DNA of 64,000 bases from assembly GCF_018129085.1 (NCBI RefSeq), contig NZ_JAAGBB010000025.1, forward strand, positions 1 through 64,000. The letters run 5' to 3'. The translations under genes and the position numbers were made by a program. The notes under the pieces were generated by a model that did not search any database, was not told the DNA's origin, and was given only the letters and a program-made list of their open reading frames with translations. Every line of letters begins with the position of its first letter. The stretch's first letter is position 1. Shown here piece after piece: positions 38,901 to 49,939 of the stretch. This DNA is from Plastoroseomonas hellenica. GTDB lineage: Bacteria; Pseudomonadota; Alphaproteobacteria; Acetobacterales; Acetobacteraceae.

Positions 38901-40841
38901 GAGAACTCGCTCCGCTTCGACAACAAGCTGATGGCCTTCGACACCACGGCCGAGGGGCTGAAGGCGATCCTGGAGCACGGCGTCGCGGCCGGCGCGCTGC
39001 AGGGCCGCTTCCCGCAGATCGGCGGCGTCGCCTTCTCCTGGGATCCGGATCTTCCGGCGGGCGGCCGTGTCTCCGATATCGCGCTGCTCGACGGCAATGG
39101 CGAGATCGCCTACGCGCTCTATGACAATGGGGTGCTGCAGCCCGGCGCACCGGCGGCGATCACCGTGGTGACCTTGAACTTCCTCGCCAATGGCGGCGAC
39201 GGCTATCCGGCCAAGGCGAATGGCCAGAACTTCCGCTACCTCCTGGCAGACGGCTCGCTCTCGGCGCCGGTCGACGAGGCGCTCGACTTCACCGCCCCGG
39301 CGGTGATCGCTGCGAATACGCCGCCGGGCAGCACGCTGCTCGGGGAGCAGCAGGCGCTCGGCGAGTATCTGCAGGAGTTCCATGGGACGCCGGAGACCGC
39401 CTACGACACCGCCGATACGTCGGAGGCTGGGGACCTGCGCATCCAGAACCTGAATGTCCGCGAGGACACGGTCCTGGTGGGCATGAACGATGCGCCGGAG
39501 ATCGTCGAGAACAGCCTCGACCCGGTGCTGGCGACGGATGCGCTCGGCGCCACGCTCGGTGCCGACGATCTCTCCGGTAGCGACGATGGCGATGCGCCGC
39601 TCACCTACACGGTCACCACGCTGCCTACCGGCATCCTGCTGGTGCGCGGCGAGATCGCGACCGTCGGCACGCACTTCACCCAGGCGGATATCGACGCCGG
39701 GCGCGTCGCGCTGCTGGCCGGCGCCGTGACGCCGGGCGCCGGCGGCGCTCTCGCCGACAGCTTCGGCTTCACGTTGTCGGATGGGTCGAAGAGCACGGAT
39801 GGCGTCTTCACGGCGGCTTATGAAGGCTATCAGACCGTGCAGACGGAGCCGCGGTTCGGTGGCTACTGGGGCCGCAGCGGCGACGACTACATGCTCGGCA
39901 CCCAGTCGGGGAACTTCGTCGCGGGTGGCAGCGGCCATGACGCGCTGATCGGGCGCGGCGGAAACGACAATCTCGACGGCGGCAGCGGCATCGACCGCCT
40001 GTTCGGTGGCGACGGCAACGACATGCTGACCGGCGGCAGCGGTCGCGACCTGCTGGATGGCGGTGCGGGCCGCGATGCCCTGCACGGCGGCGGCGGCGAC
40101 AATATCCTGGTCGGCGGCAGCGGTGACGACACCATCACCGCCGATAGCGGGGATGATCTGGTCTTCGGTGGCGACGGCCGCGACATCATTCACGTGAATG
40201 GCGGCGACAACCGCGTCGATGCCGGCGCGGGCGACGACTGGGTCACGACCGGCAACGGCGATGACGTGGTCATCGCCGGGGCGGGCGACGACATCGTCTT
40301 CGCCGGCAATGGCGACAATCTCTTCAAGCTCGGCGGCATCACGGGTGCGATCAGCGATGGCGACGACCGGTTCACCGGGGGCCGCGGTGCGGACGGCTAT
40401 GCGCTGTTTCTCGACAGCCGCGATGGCGCGGCGGCCGGCTGGGGTCACGACGTGATCACCGACTTCCGCCTCAGCCAGGACGATCAGCTCATCGCCTTCA
40501 ACGCCGTCGAGGGCTTCTGGGACGATCCGGCGCAGCTCCTGGCGCTGGCGCAGAGCGACTTCGTCACGGGCCTGCGGTCGGCGGATGGCGGCGATCTGAC
40601 GCTGACCTTCGTCGGCGGGTCGCCGGAAGCGTCCTCCGTCACGCTGGAGGACTTCTTCTGGAACAATGCCAACCAGCTCTCCGCGGCCGAGCGCAAGCTG
40701 GCTTACGGTGCTGATATCAACGACCAGAAGCTGGTCGCCATCCTGCTCGATGTGATCCAGGACGGCGGCGACTACGGCGTGCAGGGCGAGGATTTCCTGA
40801 CCCAGGCCAGCAACCTCGTGAGCGATCACTTCATGCTGTGA
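32949..40841 (+). CDS. Giant RTX exoprotein: choice-of-anchor propeller + ExeM nuclease + 5'-nucleotidase
   Basis: A 2630-residue modular secreted protein. In order: a lamin-tail-like N-domain (about 1-225); a Calx-beta repeat (231-336); a beta-propeller of the choice-of-anchor I type (361-875); an OB-like segment (877-1148); an ExeM/NucH-type EEP nuclease (1151-1490) with [27 protein letters not shown] and SDHDPIVVG; a metallophosphatase/5'-nucleotidase module (about 1497-2165) with [20 protein letters not shown] and NGGGVRAQI; a cadherin-like stretch (2175-2284); RTX nonapeptides (2311-2464); and a C-terminal tail suited to type I secretion. There is no N-terminal signal peptide. It probably degrades extracellular DNA and releases phosphate. 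ATG 32949 follows GAGGGG. No type I secretion genes are in the window. Confidence 0.88.
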   Translation: MSLTSGSIAFVGFNADADDGFAFIAVDTIPAGTVIHFSDNEWNGQAIGAGGAFNTGEGGLTWTNGASDLPAGTLIEFARTSEVDFRTANLGTLSGGSVALGNSGEAIFAFLGDSVTQPDIFLAAVTNNNGGFSGATTSGLLAGTGLAAGATALVLPGSSGADVAVYAPSTGGSDFATREAALAAFNATANWIAQDGSGDQSADGVVPDAPFLTASPLAGVTFGIGSTATPTLVSLTVDAAEKPEGASFTFTATLSAAATADTVVTIVATGAGDALGSVPASITIPAGATSASFEAVSTDDTVAESDVAFTISATLGAETHEAAATIIDNDAPPVTVIGGITILEQAESLQGSVATPVATNTLNVTRIGGYLAGDGEGGAESIAFDAGSARAYVTNAALDRIDILDLSDPRSPAKLGSIDLPATLAGFDYGNVNSVAVRNGVVAVAVQNADGGENGVVALYDGATGSLIKTIEVGVLPDQLTFSPDGSLLLVANEAERFLDLSGEATVDNAPGTITIISVPANAADAVVRNTVGFGALDAFEAQLDALGIKTLDATTIEFESGALNGELAVPDSTVSQDIEPEYIAVSPDGTKAYVTLQEVNAVAVIDLTNGAADRPVSLLPLGSIDFSLPGNEADFSDRDGAGNTASISVGNAPVNGLLQPDAIASFEVNGTTYFITANEGDSRIVSSATLEDPALNEARASSVQSGASSDYARVNVDTVWSTAEELYTFGGRGFSIFQQNADGSIVKVEETGGDFEQIIAALPNAGTVFNGENGGGFDSRSDNKGAEPEGVAVGEINGVPYAFVALERIGGVMVWDLSNPADAKFVRYMPPTAQDYGPEVIKFVSAEESPNGRAMVLTANEISGSVTVYEVSDLTTISEIQGTAAASAKVGQVVNVEAVVVGDFQNGDADGGRNLGGLYLQEESYDQDGNLLSSEGIFVADGTLGVDVQIGDRVRVTGTVAETFGNTEIKATAVTVVEADAVADVNTLAVEIDLPANGVQGANGTYTADLEAYEGMLVKFPETLTITEQFNLDQFGEIRVTQGAAPNSYTMDHAPDVAGYDAHLRDIAARSIIFDDGRGTSNPNLDNTVVDGDYTSANAPRMGDQVTGLTGVLDYDFNQFRVHAVENGPDINDFVEVNERPAAPADVGGTLKVASFNVLNYFRTLDNGTLTDNGLEPRGAETTAEFERQTEKLVNVILGLDADVLGLMEIENNFKIDDDGNAIQYLVDKLNAASDTEYDWVRPGQDFVGGDAIAVGFIYDTSKVRVADGSSVSILNDAVVQDIAPDLLAQSTLGHIFDGANTSRNALAVTFEEIDTGGEFTAVVNHLKSKGGSGTGADADIKDGAGGWNLQRALAVEALKAWIEADPTGAGDEDFLILGDLNAYDREDAIQALVNAGYTDHGAGGYSYVFDGQKGSLDHILTNGSLSTQVTGVTDWHINADEADALDYQLNFNSDLTTNERDPSIFDPEVLARVSDHDPIVVGLDLTEDLIEEEVFTLQLLHLSDGEAGLLAGSTAKYLAAMLDAFDDDYANTLILSGGDTYLPGPFLAAGTDPSIIPTLNAVTGSTIAAGATVPIGAVDTAIHNALGVEVSAIGNHEWDLGSNAFAGSFTPAAGWVGANYAMVSANLDFSGDSVMNARYTDTLADGHVTELASSLKGRVAPAVVVEKGGERIGILGATTQILEAISSPTGTEVKGFPTGQGANGEVDDMALLASQLQPIIDQMRADGINKIILQAHLQDIANEKLLATLLKGVDIILSAGSNTRLGDADDDAVAFPGHGADFADTYPLVITDAEGGTTLIVNTDNEYTYLGRLKVDFDAEGKIIVGNLATDAGINGAYASTAENAAAAWNTTVDNLEGTAFAEGTKGDAVRDLTDAVGSVINVKDGNVFGFTNVYLEGERALVRSQETNLGNLSADANAHALRQAISAPAEAVIVSFKNGGGVRAQIGTLGAPEPDGSVDKLPPPANPEAGKPAGGISQLDIENSLRFDNKLMAFDTTAEGLKAILEHGVAAGALQGRFPQIGGVAFSWDPDLPAGGRVSDIALLDGNGEIAYALYDNGVLQPGAPAAITVVTLNFLANGGDGYPAKANGQNFRYLLADGSLSAPVDEALDFTAPAVIAANTPPGSTLLGEQQALGEYLQEFHGTPETAYDTADTSEAGDLRIQNLNVREDTVLVGMNDAPEIVENSLDPVLATDALGATLGADDLSGSDDGDAPLTYTVTTLPTGILLVRGEIATVGTHFTQADIDAGRVALLAGAVTPGAGGALADSFGFTLSDGSKSTDGVFTAAYEGYQTVQTEPRFGGYWGRSGDDYMLGTQSGNFVAGGSGHDALIGRGGNDNLDGGSGIDRLFGGDGNDMLTGGSGRDLLDGGAGRDALHGGGGDNILVGGSGDDTITADSGDDLVFGGDGRDIIHVNGGDNRVDAGAGDDWVTTGNGDDVVIAGAGDDIVFAGNGDNLFKLGGITGAISDGDDRFTGGRGADGYALFLDSRDGAAAGWGHDVITDFRLSQDDQLIAFNAVEGFWDDPAQLLALAQSDFVTGLRSADGGDLTLTFVGGSPEASSVTLEDFFWNNANQLSAAERKLAYGADINDQKLVAILLDVIQDGGDYGVQGEDFLTQASNLVSDHFML

Positions 40842-40846
40842 TATCG

Positions 40847-40874
40847 ATGCCGGGGCGCGATCGCGCCCCGGCAT
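40847..40874. terminator. 28-base perfect palindrome after the exoprotein
   Basis: Fourteen-base arms meet without a loop (centre GCGCGATCGCGC), six bases after the stop codon. It is followed by a classic terminator, so the two may act in series. Confidence 0.6.
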
Positions 40875-40887
40875 GAACTGCAGATCG

Positions 40888-40916
40888 AAAAGGGCAGGCA
40901 TAGCGCCTGCCCTTTT
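40888..40916 (+). terminator. Rho-independent terminator
   Basis: AAAAGGGCAGGC, ATAGC loop, GCCTGCCCTTTT: a 12-bp stem whose A/T ends provide the terminal T-tract in either direction. It ends the exoprotein message. Confidence 0.85.
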
Positions 40917-41103
40917 CTGCTTTCCGGGCTCAGATGACGCGACTGATTACAGACCGTTCATTGTCAGCCATTTGCCATGCTGCCGATGCACAGGCGCCAC
41001 GTCGCCGTTGCCATTGCCGAGTTGTGACCGTCGTCATACCTCAGCCCATCTTGGTGGGACCTGCGCCTGGCGCGCCGGCGTCCCTGCAGTTGGGAATTGC
41101 AGC

Positions 41104-42408
41104 ATGCTCCGGCGTACCCTCTCCGTCCTTTATGTGCAGGTCCTCATCGCCATTGTGCTCGGCGTCGCCGTCGGCGTGTTCTGGCCGGAGACAGGCGCCG
41201 CGATGCGCCCGCTCGGTGACGGCTTCGTCAAGCTGATCCGCATGGTCATCGCCCCAGTGGTGTTCTTCACCATCGTCCACGGCATCGCTTCGGTGCGAGA
41301 CGCAAAGAGCGTCGGCCGCGTCGGCGTGAAGGCGCTGGTCTATTTCGAGGTGGTCTCCAGCTTCGCGCTGGTCATCGGCCTCGGCGTCGCCAAGATCTTC
41401 CGCACCGGCGAGGGGTTCAACATCGATCCCGCCCAGATGGACGCCAACGCCGTTCACGGCTTCGCCCAGCGCGCGGCGAATGACAGCGTGGCGGCGCATC
41501 TGATGGCCATCATCCCCGACACCTTCATCAGCGCCTTCGCCACTGGCGACCTGCTGCAGGTGCTGCTGCTGGCGGCACTGACCGGCTTTTCCATCAATGC
41601 CATGCCGGACAGCATCCGCGAGCCCATCTCCCGCGCGCTCGATGCGATGGGTGCGGTGTTCTTCGGCATCGTCGGCATCGTGGTGAAGGCCGCACCGGTT
41701 GGCGCCTTCGGGGCGATGGCCTTCACCATCGGCGCCTATGGCTTCGGATCCCTGGCCCGCCTGGCGGAGCTGGTCGCGACCTTCTACCTGACCTCGCTGT
41801 TCTTCGTGATCGTGGTGCTGGGCGCCATCGCACGCTTCTGCGGCTTCTCGATCTTCCGCTTCGTCGCCTACATCAAGGAGGAGCTGCTGATCGTCCTCGG
41901 CACCTCCTCGAGCGAGAGCGTGCTGGCGCAGCTCATGCGCAAGATGGAAAGGCTCGGCGCCTCGCCCAAGGTGGTCGGGATCACGGTGCCGCTGGGCTAT
42001 TCCTTCAACCTGGATGGCACCAACATCTACATGACGCTGTCCACCATGTTCCTGGCCTATGCCACGAACACCCACCTGACCCTGGGGCAGGAGCTCACCA
42101 TCCTGCTGGTGGCCATGCTGACCTCCAAGGGCGCCTCAGGCGTCACCGGCGCCGGCTTCATCACCCTGGCCGCCACGCTCTCCGTCATTCCGGACATCCC
42201 GATCGCGGCGCTGGCGGTGCTGATCGGCATCGACAAGTTCATGAGCGAGGTTCGCGCCCTGACCAACCTGGTGGGCAATGGCGTGGCCTGCCTCGTCGTC
42301 TCGCGCTGGGAGGGTGAGCTGGATGGCAAGAAGCTGCACGCGGCGATGGATCCGCGGCCCGCCCGGGCAGCACCGCAGATGGGGGCGGTGGCCGGTCCTG
42401 CCGACTGA
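41104..42408 (+). CDS. dctA: Dicarboxylate:cation symporter (DctA family)
   Basis: A 434-residue DAACS-family inner-membrane symporter for C4-dicarboxylates (or glutamate/aspartate). Family motifs include [22 protein letters not shown] in the N-terminal half, the serine-rich re-entrant loop [13 protein letters not shown], and [23 protein letters not shown], which is diagnostic. ATG 41104 starts the first membrane segment; the frame extends upstream without sense. It is a single gene; the 262 bases before it contain the exoprotein terminators and, near 40940-41100, the likely promoter. Confidence 0.92.
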   Translation: MLRRTLSVLYVQVLIAIVLGVAVGVFWPETGAAMRPLGDGFVKLIRMVIAPVVFFTIVHGIASVRDAKSVGRVGVKALVYFEVVSSFALVIGLGVAKIFRTGEGFNIDPAQMDANAVHGFAQRAANDSVAAHLMAIIPDTFISAFATGDLLQVLLLAALTGFSINAMPDSIREPISRALDAMGAVFFGIVGIVVKAAPVGAFGAMAFTIGAYGFGSLARLAELVATFYLTSLFFVIVVLGAIARFCGFSIFRFVAYIKEELLIVLGTSSSESVLAQLMRKMERLGASPKVVGITVPLGYSFNLDGTNIYMTLSTMFLAYATNTHLTLGQELTILLVAMLTSKGASGVTGAGFITLAATLSVIPDIPIAALAVLIGIDKFMSEVRALTNLVGNGVACLVVSRWEGELDGKKLHAAMDPRPARAAPQMGAVAGPAD

Positions 42409-42508
42409 GATTCGATTCCCCGGCCGGCCGGGCAGCAACCGCACCACCGCCCCAACGTTGCCTCACCGAAGCGCCTCAATCCCCGAGGCGACCAAGGGAG
42501 GACGCGTC

Positions 42509-42592
42509 ATGATGCGCGGTGCTCTGCTCTGGCTGCTGGGTATTCCGCTGCCCATCATCCTGTTGCTCTGGCTGCTGGGTGTCTTTCGCTGA
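42509..42592 (+). CDS. 27-residue single-pass membrane peptide
   Basis: A very short gene encoding one hydrophobic helix (ALLWLLGIPLPIILLLWLLG) with an MMRG start and a VFR end. AGGGAGG lies about six bases before ATG 42509, a better ribosome site than most genes here. Similar tiny hydrophobic proteins of this general pattern occur in alphaproteobacteria; I know no function. It lies 100 bases after dctA and could be co-transcribed. Confidence 0.6.
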   Translation: MMRGALLWLLGIPLPIILLLWLLGVFR

Positions 42593-42607
42593 GCGCTTCG
42601 CCCTGGC

Positions 42608-43318
42608 TTACGGCGTACCCGTATCGCCCTCGGCATCACCTGGATCGCGATCCGTGCGGCAGCGAGCGGCGCGGCGCTGCAGATAGGCGCTGCGATAGAC
42701 CGCATAGACGTCCAGGGACTGCGCCTCGATACGGCCGAGTTCGCTTTGGGCCTCGGCATAGGTGATGAGCGAATCGCTCGCGCTCCATGCGAGGACGGCT
42801 TCCGGGCCGATCGCCTGGGACAAGGCGGTCGTCGATGCGATCAAGGCGCCGGCGTCCCGAATTGTTGAGGGGCCGATCAGCGGCAGGACGAGGAACGGCC
42901 CGCTCGGCACGCCCCAGGCGCAGAGCGCGTCGGCGACCGCAGCCGGGCGGCGGGCATAGCCCATCGACGCCGCCGGGTCGTAGACCCCCGCAAGACCCAA
43001 GGTGGAATTGATCCCGAAGCGCGCCGCTGCATTCCATGCGAGGTCGAGATCTCCGGCCATGAGCCCGCTGACGGCGCTGACCGGCTCACCCAGATTGGCG
43101 ACGGTGTTGCTGACGCCCCGGCGGAAGCCGGGTGACGTGTTCGCTTCATATAGTTCCGCGAGCGGCCTCAGGAGATTGACCTGGACCGTCCGATTGAAGC
43201 TGTGGACACGGCGATTTAGCCCCTCCAGCGGGTCATCGGCCGCCATCGCGGGGCCGGCCGAAGCGGCTCCCAGCAGCCCCATCAGGGCAATCACGCAGAT
43301 CAGGCGCCGGTGACGCAT
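42608..43318 (-). CDS. mlaA: MlaA/VacJ-family outer-membrane lipid protein
   Basis: A 236-residue protein of the phospholipid-retrograde-transport component MlaA. The leader ends AMAADDP, and DPLEGLNRRVHSFNRTVQ, the central FGINSTLGLAGVYDPAASMG and GPFLVLPLIGPSTIRDAGA are family hallmarks. The leader has no lipobox cysteine, so unlike E. coli MlaA it is probably not a lipoprotein. No other mla genes are in the window. Confidence 0.88.
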   Translation of the reverse strand: MRHRRLICVIALMGLLGAASAGPAMAADDPLEGLNRRVHSFNRTVQVNLLRPLAELYEANTSPGFRRGVSNTVANLGEPVSAVSGLMAGDLDLAWNAAARFGINSTLGLAGVYDPAASMGYARRPAAVADALCAWGVPSGPFLVLPLIGPSTIRDAGALIASTTALSQAIGPEAVLAWSASDSLITYAEAQSELGRIEAQSLDVYAVYRSAYLQRRAARCRTDRDPGDAEGDTGTP

Positions 43319-43445
43319 GGCGTTTCCCCAAGGGGCTCGGTCGGTCGCCTGAAGCTATCCCGGTCCTGGCTTTCCCGTCATGTGGAGAATGAAACCTCGT
43401 TCATCTCCTGACATTCTGAGCACAGCGGTGGCGAGGAGAATGCGC

Positions 43446-43844
43446 ATGCTGACCGGCGGGTGTTTCTGTGGCCATGTCCGGTATGAGGCCGACGGCGAGC
43501 CCTTCCACCCCTCGATCTGCCACTGCACGATGTGCCGCAGGACAGCCGGCGCGCCGATGGTCGCCTGGTTCACGGTGCCGCAATCCGCCTTTCGCATCAT
43601 GACCGGGGAGCCGACCCGCTTCGCCTCCAGCGGCAAAGCGATGCGCAGCTTCTGCCCGCGCTGCGGAACGCCGCTGACCTTCGAAAGCAGCGACTATCCG
43701 GACGAGGTCGACATCACGACGGCGAGTCTGGACGATCCCGAGGCGATGCCGCCGCGCGATCACACGCACCTCGCCACCAGGCTGTCCTGGGTGAAGCTCG
43801 CCGATCGCCTGCCCGGTTATCCGGACGCGCGCACGCACCCGTAG
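43446..43844 (+). CDS. GFA/CENP-V-family zinc-binding protein
   Basis: A 132-residue zinc protein of the glutathione-dependent formaldehyde-activating enzyme (GFA)/CENP-V fold. Cysteines are in GGCFCGHVRY, SICHCTMCRR and FCPRCGTPL, the usual zinc-binding pattern. Many members have unknown function and only a few act on S-hydroxymethylglutathione. I start at ATG 43446, seven bases after GAGGAG, rather than the adjacent ATG at 43440. Confidence 0.85.
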   Translation: MLTGGCFCGHVRYEADGEPFHPSICHCTMCRRTAGAPMVAWFTVPQSAFRIMTGEPTRFASSGKAMRSFCPRCGTPLTFESSDYPDEVDITTASLDDPEAMPPRDHTHLATRLSWVKLADRLPGYPDARTHP

Positions 43845-43863
43845 TGCGGCGATCGCCGCCGGC

Positions 43864-44301
43864 TCAGGCCGGCACGAAGCGCAGAATATGCGTGCCGACC
43901 ACGCAGAGCACGCCATCCTGATTCGTCACTTCGAATCGCGATCGGGTGCGGACGGGCTCCTCCTCCACGGCCTCGATGCGGTAGTGCGCCGTCAAGGCAT
44001 CGCCAGCGAAGACCGGATGCAGGAAGCGGATGCGGTCATAGCCCGCCGAGACCGGTGTGCCGGCGCAGCCCTGCCGCACCGCGCGGCGGGACATCTGCGA
44101 TGAAGCGGCCGAGACCAGCGCCATCACATGGGCGCCATGGGCGATGCAGCGCCCGAAGGCGGTACCAGCAGCGAATTCCTCATCGACATGCACAGGGTCA
44201 TCGTCGCCGCTGAGCGCGGCGAAGGCCGCGATGTCCTCCGCAGAGAGGCCGCGGCGGAACTCGACGCTGTCGCCGATGGCAAGACCGGTGAGGCTCGGCA
44301 T
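43864..44301 (-). CDS. MaoC-like (R)-specific hydratase
   Basis: A 145-residue hotdog-fold hydratase. The catalytic pair is in SGDDDPVHVDEEFA, and GRCIAHGAHVMAL completes the MaoC/(R)-enoyl-CoA hydratase signature. It would add water to an enoyl-CoA in the cytoplasm. It is the last gene of the operon that begins with the ABC permease at 49850, 12 bases after the CoA-transferase. Confidence 0.85.
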   Translation of the reverse strand: MPSLTGLAIGDSVEFRRGLSAEDIAAFAALSGDDDPVHVDEEFAAGTAFGRCIAHGAHVMALVSAASSQMSRRAVRQGCAGTPVSAGYDRIRFLHPVFAGDALTAHYRIEAVEEEPVRTRSRFEVTNQDGVLCVVGTHILRFVPA

Positions 44302-44313
44302 GGTGTGGCTCCG

Positions 44314-45858
44314 TCAGGCGATGGCCGGGGCAAGCCGCGCAGCGGCACGCGGCGGTCGCACAGGCAGGCGGTCGGCGAGGCCCATCGGCCCTTCGGCGAA
44401 CAGGCCGGCATCCATGCGCCGCAGCGCCGGCGAGATGCGCGGGCGGAAGCCCATGGCACCGATCACCTCCGATTCGAGATCCAGCCCGGGGGCGATCTCG
44501 ATCAATTCAGGGCCGAACTCGCCGAGGCGGAAGACGGCGCGCTCGGTGACGTAGAGCACGGGTTGCGACCGTTCGCGCGCGAAGCGCCCGGAGAAAGTGA
44601 CTTGCTCCACCCGCTGCACCGCCTTGGGCGCGCCATTGGCGGTGAGCGTGCCGCCGAACACCACGGCACGCGCGCCCTGGCTGATGTTGATGAAGCCACC
44701 CGGCCCGACGATGCGGCCGCCGAAGCGGGAGACATTGACATTCCCCTCCGCGTCGAACTCCGCGAAGGACAGGAAGGCGAGGTCGAGGCCGCCGCCATCG
44801 TAGAAATCGAACTGATAGGGCTGGTCGATCTGCGCGTCGGGGGACCGCGCGGCGCCGGCCTCATTGCCGCTCGCGGGCGCGCCCCCGATATTGCCCTGCT
44901 CATTGGTCAGGCAGACGCGGCGCAGCACCCCCTCCTCCGCCGCGACATTGGCGATGCCGGTCGAGATGCCGGAGCCGAGATTGCAGATCGCGCCTTCGAA
45001 CAGCTCGCAGGCGCCGCGGCGGGCAACGATCCGGCGCGGGCCGGGCGGCAGGCGCGGCACGTCCTCGAGCGCGACGCGGGCATGGCCGGAATAGGCCAGG
45101 CTATCCTCGGTCTCATAGGTCTGCCACTGGTCGGGATCGACGACCAGCGCATCGACCAGGATGCCCGGCACCTTGACCATCTTCGGGTGGATGCTGCCGC
45201 GCGGCACGATGCGCTTGACCTGCGCCACCACGATGCCCCCCGAGCGGCGCGCGGCCTGTGCGATGCTCAGCATCTCCAGCGTCACCGCCTCATGCTCCAT
45301 CGAGATGTTGCCGTCCTCGTCGGCAGCGGAGCCGCGCACGAAGGCGATGTCGGCCTGGAAGGGGCGGTAGAACAGGTATTCCTCGCCCTGGAACTGGACC
45401 AATTCGACGAGATCCTCGGTGGCGCACCGGCTCTGCCGGCCGCCCTGCAGGCGCGGATCGACGAAGCTGTGCAGGCCGATGCGGGTCAGCAGGCCGGGGC
45501 GGCCGGCCGCCATCTCCCGCATGAGCTGGGACATGGAACCTTGCGGCAGGGTGTAGGCTTCGATCTTCTCGTCGAGCGCCAGCCGGGCGATGCCGGGGCT
45601 GTTGACGAAGGTGCCAGAGACCACGCGCTTCAGCAGGCCGTCCTGCGCCAGATGGCCGGCGCCCCGCGTCTTGCCGTCGCCGAGACCGACCGGATGCAGC
45701 GCGGTGAGGCCGCGCGGCGCGCCGGTTTCGCGGAAGCGCGCGCCGATCGCGGCGAGCAAGGCATCCGGGACGGCATGCCCGCCGCCGGAGCCCCCGATCA
45801 GGAGGGTGTCGCCGTCCTGCAGCAGCCGGGCGGCGTCAGCGGCGCTGATGATCTGCAA
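44314..45858 (-). CDS. Family-I CoA-transferase (fused alpha-beta)
   Basis: A 514-residue acetate/3-oxoacid-type CoA-transferase with both halves in one chain: [21 protein letters not shown] at the N-terminus, and [19 protein letters not shown] with [11 protein letters not shown] in the C-terminal half, where the glutamate is the catalytic residue of this family. It should load CoA onto the acid imported by the neighbouring ABC system. There is no ATG near the family start. TTG 45858 is eight bases after AGGAG and begins [12 protein letters not shown], where relatives start; GTG 45867 is less well spaced. The start lies inside the end of the ABC ATPase gene (23-base overlap). Confidence 0.85.
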   Translation of the reverse strand: MQIISAADAARLLQDGDTLLIGGSGGGHAVPDALLAAIGARFRETGAPRGLTALHPVGLGDGKTRGAGHLAQDGLLKRVVSGTFVNSPGIARLALDEKIEAYTLPQGSMSQLMREMAAGRPGLLTRIGLHSFVDPRLQGGRQSRCATEDLVELVQFQGEEYLFYRPFQADIAFVRGSAADEDGNISMEHEAVTLEMLSIAQAARRSGGIVVAQVKRIVPRGSIHPKMVKVPGILVDALVVDPDQWQTYETEDSLAYSGHARVALEDVPRLPPGPRRIVARRGACELFEGAICNLGSGISTGIANVAAEEGVLRRVCLTNEQGNIGGAPASGNEAGAARSPDAQIDQPYQFDFYDGGGLDLAFLSFAEFDAEGNVNVSRFGGRIVGPGGFINISQGARAVVFGGTLTANGAPKAVQRVEQVTFSGRFARERSQPVLYVTERAVFRLGEFGPELIEIAPGLDLESEVIGAMGFRPRISPALRRMDAGLFAEGPMGLADRLPVRPPRAAARLAPAIA

Positions 45859-47950
45859 GGGAGGCACTCCTGACTGGCGTCGGATGGGGCGCGAAATCCC
45901 CGGGGAAATGGCAGGCGGCGCGGCGGCCCGGCGCGACCTCGCGCAGCGGCGGCGGCTCGGCGCAGGCCGCCCGCGCCACCGGGCAGCGGGCGCGGAAGGC
46001 GCAGCCCTCCGGCAGGCGCAGGGTGGAGGGCGGTTCACCGCCCAGCACGACACGCTGCCGCCCCGGTTCCGGGATCGCGCTGGTCAGGGCCACCGTATAG
46101 GGGTGCAGGGGTGCGGCGAAGATCTCGGCCGCTGGCCCTTCCTCGACGATGCGGCCGAGATACATGACAGCCACGCGGTCGCAGAAGGCGCGCACCACGG
46201 CGAGGTCATGGGCGATGAAGAGGTAGGACAGGCCGAGCCGCTGCTGCAGGTCCTGCATCAGATTCAGCACCTGCGCCTGCACATTGACGTCGAGTGCCGA
46301 GACCGGTTCGTCCGCCACCACCGCGGCGGGATCGAGCGCGAGGGCGCGGGCGATGGAGACGCGCTGGCGCTGGCCGCCGGAGAATTCATGCGGGTAGCGG
46401 CTGGCGAAGCCGGGCTTCAGCCCCACCGTCGTCAGCAGCTCACCGACGCGCTCCCGCGCCGCCTGGCGGCTGGCGGCGCGGCCATGCGCGAGGATCGGCT
46501 CGACCAGGATCTCCCCCACCGTCATGCGCGGATTTAGCGAGGCGTAGGGATCCTGGAACACCATCTGCAGCCGCGGACGCAGCGGACGCAGCGCGGCCGG
46601 GCTGGCATGGGTGATGTCCCGTCCTTCGAACAACACGCTGCCGGCTGTCGGCTCGTGCAGCCGGGTGAGCAGGCGGGCCAGAGTGGATTTGCCGCAGCCG
46701 CTTTCCCCGACCACGCCCAGGCTCTCGCCGCGCCCGAGCGCGATGTCGACGCCGTTCACGGCATGCACCTTCTCCGCCGGCGCGAAGAGCGATCTGCGCG
46801 GGAGCACGAAATGCTTCACCAGGTCGCGCGCCTCCAGCAGCGGCGGCGCCGCGTCGCGGGCCGCGGGGGCGGCCGGCGTGGCCGGCACCGCCGGGCGCGG
46901 CAGGCTGCGGCCATCGGCAGTGACCCAGCAGCGGGCGCGCCGGCCCGGCGCTACCTCCAGCATCGGCGGATGTTCGGTCGCACAACGGGCGATCTTGAAT
47001 GGGCAGCGCGGCTCGAACCGGCAGCCCTGCGGCAGGTGGAGCGGGTCGGGCGGCATGCCTTCGATGCTGGTCAGCCTGGCGCCGATCGGCGCGTCGAGCC
47101 GCGGGACCGCATTGACCAGCGCCCAGGCGTAAGGGTGCCGCGGGTCGGCCAACACCTCGGCGGTCGCCGCTTCCTCCACCGCCTCCCCGGCATACATCAC
47201 GACGACGCGGCGGCAGACGCTGGCGATGACGCCGAGGTCGTGGCTGACCAGCACGATGGCGGTGCCGAACTCCTCGTTCAACCCGCGCAGCAGGTCGAGG
47301 ATCTGCGCCTGGATGGTGACGTCGAGTGCGGTGGTCGGTTCATCCGCGATCAGCAGCGCCGGATCGTTGGCGACGCCGATCGCCAGCATGACGCGCTGGC
47401 GCATGCCGCCCGAGAACTGGTGCGGATAGGACGCGGCCGCGCGTTCCGGCGCCGCGACGCCCATCCGGCGCAGCAGCCCGACACCGCGCTGCCGTGCCTC
47501 GGCCGGCGGCATCCGGCCGTGGGAGACGATGTGCTCGGTCACCTGGCGCAGGATGCGCAGCACCGGGTTGAGCCCGGTCATCGGATCCTGGAAGACCATC
47601 GCCGCCTGATCGCCGCGCCAGGCGCGCAGCTCGGCGGGCCGCATCGCCAGCACATCCTGGCCCTTGAAGCGGATGGTGCCGCCGACGATCCGTGCTTGTT
47701 CGTCGAGCAGGCGGAGCAGGGAGAGCGCCGTGACGCTCTTGCCGGAGCCGCTTTCGCCGACGATGCCGAGCGTCTCCCCGGCACCGACCCGGAAGGAGAC
47801 GCCGTCGACGGCACGCACCACCCCGGCATCGGTCAGGAAAACCGTGCGCAGATCCTCCACCTCCAGCACGGGGGGATCGAGCGTCGTGGTCGGCGGCGTG
47901 GTGAGCGAGCCATCCATCAATCCCGCCTCCTGTCCGGCCGCGTCGCTCAT
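45836..47950 (-). CDS. Fused double ABC ATPase for peptide-type import
   Basis: A 704-residue fusion of DppD- and DppF-like ATPases (GsiA-like). The first domain has [17 protein letters not shown] and [10 protein letters not shown]; the second [18 protein letters not shown] and [10 protein letters not shown]. Both have intact Walker and signature motifs and end in oligopeptide-ABC tails with paired cysteines ([18 protein letters not shown]). The start ATG 47950 shares one base with the permease stop (TGATG). It powers the importer formed with the two permeases and the receptor at 50813. Confidence 0.93.
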   Translation of the reverse strand: MSDAAGQEAGLMDGSLTTPPTTTLDPPVLEVEDLRTVFLTDAGVVRAVDGVSFRVGAGETLGIVGESGSGKSVTALSLLRLLDEQARIVGGTIRFKGQDVLAMRPAELRAWRGDQAAMVFQDPMTGLNPVLRILRQVTEHIVSHGRMPPAEARQRGVGLLRRMGVAAPERAAASYPHQFSGGMRQRVMLAIGVANDPALLIADEPTTALDVTIQAQILDLLRGLNEEFGTAIVLVSHDLGVIASVCRRVVVMYAGEAVEEAATAEVLADPRHPYAWALVNAVPRLDAPIGARLTSIEGMPPDPLHLPQGCRFEPRCPFKIARCATEHPPMLEVAPGRRARCWVTADGRSLPRPAVPATPAAPAARDAAPPLLEARDLVKHFVLPRRSLFAPAEKVHAVNGVDIALGRGESLGVVGESGCGKSTLARLLTRLHEPTAGSVLFEGRDITHASPAALRPLRPRLQMVFQDPYASLNPRMTVGEILVEPILAHGRAASRQAARERVGELLTTVGLKPGFASRYPHEFSGGQRQRVSIARALALDPAAVVADEPVSALDVNVQAQVLNLMQDLQQRLGLSYLFIAHDLAVVRAFCDRVAVMYLGRIVEEGPAAEIFAAPLHPYTVALTSAIPEPGRQRVVLGGEPPSTLRLPEGCAFRARCPVARAACAEPPPLREVAPGRRAACHFPGDFAPHPTPVRSASLADHQRR

Positions 47951-48843
47951 CACCGCGACCGCGACCTGGGATCGAGCCAGTCGCGCAACCCGTCGCCGCA
48001 GAAATTGAAGCCGACCACGACGGTGAGGATGGCGAGGCCGGGGAAGGCGGCCACCCACCATTGCTCCACGAGCTCCCGCCCCTCCGCAACCATCGAGCCC
48101 CATTCCGGCATCGGCGGGATCACCCCGAGGCCAAGGAAGGAGAGGCCGGCGAAGGTGAGGATGGCGTTGCCGAGGTCGAGGGTGACCAGCACCGCCAGCG
48201 GGCCCAGCGTATTGGGCAGGATATGGCGCGCCAGGATGCGGCGCGGCCTGAGGCCGAGCACGGTCGCGGCCTCGACATATTCCTGGCTGCGCTGCACCAG
48301 GGCCAGGGCGCGCGCGAGCCGCGCGAATTTCGGCCACCAGACCACCAGCATCGCGAGGATGGTGTTGAGCGGTCCGATGCCGAGTGCCGCGGCAATGGCG
48401 AGTGCCAGGATGATTGGCGGGAAGCAGAGCACGAGGTCGGTCAGCCGCATCAGCGCCTCGTCCCCGAAGCCGCGCGTCCAGGCGGCGACGATGCCGATCG
48501 TGGTGCCGATCGCGGCGCCGAGGATCACCACGGTGAAGCCCGCCGCCAGCGACAGGCGCGCGCCGTGCAGCAGGCGGGAGAAGACATCCCGCCCCAGGGT
48601 ATCGGTGCCCATCCAATGGGCCAGCGATGGCGGCCGCAGCCGGATCGAGACGTCCACGGCGTCGGGGTGATAGGGCGAGATCCAGGGTGCGAGCAGGGCG
48701 ACCAGCACCCAGGCGATGACGATGCCGCCCCCCACCCAGGCCGGGCCATATCGTCGCAACCGCCGCCGCAGCCGCGATGGCGCCGCGACGGCCGGGACAG
48801 CAATCCCCGGCGCGCCGATCGACACGTCCAGCGGGGCGCTCAT
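47950..48843 (-). CDS. DppC-type ABC permease
   Basis: A 297-residue inner-membrane permease of the dipeptide/oligopeptide class. An N-terminal cytoplasmic extension precedes six segments. [24 protein letters not shown] and the ATPase-contact loop [21 protein letters not shown] are diagnostic. The start overlaps the DppB-type gene's stop by ATGA. Confidence 0.92.
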   Translation of the reverse strand: MSAPLDVSIGAPGIAVPAVAAPSRLRRRLRRYGPAWVGGGIVIAWVLVALLAPWISPYHPDAVDVSIRLRPPSLAHWMGTDTLGRDVFSRLLHGARLSLAAGFTVVILGAAIGTTIGIVAAWTRGFGDEALMRLTDLVLCFPPIILALAIAAALGIGPLNTILAMLVVWWPKFARLARALALVQRSQEYVEAATVLGLRPRRILARHILPNTLGPLAVLVTLDLGNAILTFAGLSFLGLGVIPPMPEWGSMVAEGRELVEQWWVAAFPGLAILTVVVGFNFCGDGLRDWLDPRSRSR

Positions 48844-49850
48844 CGCCGCACCCGCGGATCGAGCAAGGCGTAAGAGAGATCCACCGCCAGGTTCACGAGC
48901 AGGAAGGTGATCGAGACGACGAGCGTGATGCCGACGATCGCCGGGAAATCCAGCGCCGCGGCCGAGGTGAAGGTGTAGCGGCCGAGCCCCGGCCAGGCGA
49001 AGACGGTCTCCGTCATGACAGCGCCCGCCAGCAGGTTCGCATAGGCGAGGCCGCCGAGCGTCACCACCGGCACCAGCGCATTGGGCAGGGCGTGGCGCAG
49101 GATGATGGCCCATTCGTGCAGGCCCTTGGCCCGCGACACCCGCACATAGTCCTGCTGCAGGCTGTCGAGCATCGCCGCACGGGTGGTGCGGGTGATCAGA
49201 CCGATGGTCGCCGCCGCCAGCACGATGGAGGGCAGCACGAGATGCGCCAGGCTGTCCTGGAAGCCCTCCCAGTCACCCGACCAGATGCTGTCGATCAGGA
49301 AGAGGCCGGTCGGCCCTTCCGGCGGGAAGGCGATGGGATCGATCCGGCCGGGCCCCGGCGCCCAGCCCAGCCCGCCATAGAAGATCGCGAGCATCATGAA
49401 GGCGAGCCAGAAGGTCGGCGCGGAGACGCCGAGCAGGGACAGCGCGCGCGCGGCGGAATCGATCCAGCCGTCGCGCCGCACCGCCGCGGCGATGCCGAGC
49501 GGGATGCCGATGACGAGCGAGAGCAGGAAGGCGATCGTCGCCAGCTCGATGGTCGCCGGCGCGTACTGGCGGATGTCGTCGAGCACCGGGCGGTGCGTCG
49601 CGATGGAGATGCCGAGATCGCCGTGCAGGAGGCCGGTGAGGAAGATCCCGTACCGCTCCCAGAGCGGCAGATCGAGCCCCCATTTGGCGCGCCAGCGCGC
49701 CACGATGGCCGGGTCGCTCGCTGCGACATCGCCGAGCTGTGCGAGCACGGGGTCGCCAGGCACGAGGTTGGCGATCAGGAAAATGACACAACTGGCCAGG
49801 ACCGCCATGAGCGCGGCCAACAGCAGACGTTTGCCGATGTAGCGGGCCAT
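48840..49850 (-). CDS. DppB-type ABC permease
   Basis: A 336-residue permease with the family opening [25 protein letters not shown], the LVPGDP motif and the EAA-like loop [25 protein letters not shown] use ATG 49850, six bases after GGAGGG; GTG 49853 is adjacent. It is the first gene of a five-gene operon (permease, permease, ATPase, CoA-transferase, MaoC) transcribed leftwards from the control region with two LacI-type operators. Confidence 0.92.
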   Translation of the reverse strand: MARYIGKRLLLAALMAVLASCVIFLIANLVPGDPVLAQLGDVAASDPAIVARWRAKWGLDLPLWERYGIFLTGLLHGDLGISIATHRPVLDDIRQYAPATIELATIAFLLSLVIGIPLGIAAAVRRDGWIDSAARALSLLGVSAPTFWLAFMMLAIFYGGLGWAPGPGRIDPIAFPPEGPTGLFLIDSIWSGDWEGFQDSLAHLVLPSIVLAAATIGLITRTTRAAMLDSLQQDYVRVSRAKGLHEWAIILRHALPNALVPVVTLGGLAYANLLAGAVMTETVFAWPGLGRYTFTSAAALDFPAIVGITLVVSITFLLVNLAVDLSYALLDPRVRR

Positions 49851-49893
49851 CACCGCCCTCCCCCCGCACTCCTCTTGCCGCAGTAGTGGCCCA

Positions 49894-49907
49894 TTGGAAC
49901 GTTCCGA
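49894..49907. promoter_or_regulatory. LacI-type operator, site 1
   Basis: TTGGAACGTTCCGA, with a perfect GGAACGTTCC core, lies in the divergent region between the ABC importer operon and the enoyl-CoA hydratase gene. It matches the site upstream of the local LacI-family gene (57817-57830) in 13 of 14 bases. Confidence 0.8.
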
Positions 49908-49939
49908 TCAATCTGTTTTCGGGCTTCCGCCGCAAATCG

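Noticed and set aside
35154-40901. An open frame of 1915 codons opposite the giant exoprotein gene
   Set aside because: It is the antisense of a clearly coding, domain-rich gene. Its translation is low-complexity (Arg, Ala, Gly, Asp, His and Ile/Val runs), as expected opposite GC-biased codons.
40847-40916. Possible CRISPR or repeat array after the exoprotein
   Set aside because: There are only two unrelated palindromes here, with no repeated unit; they are terminators.
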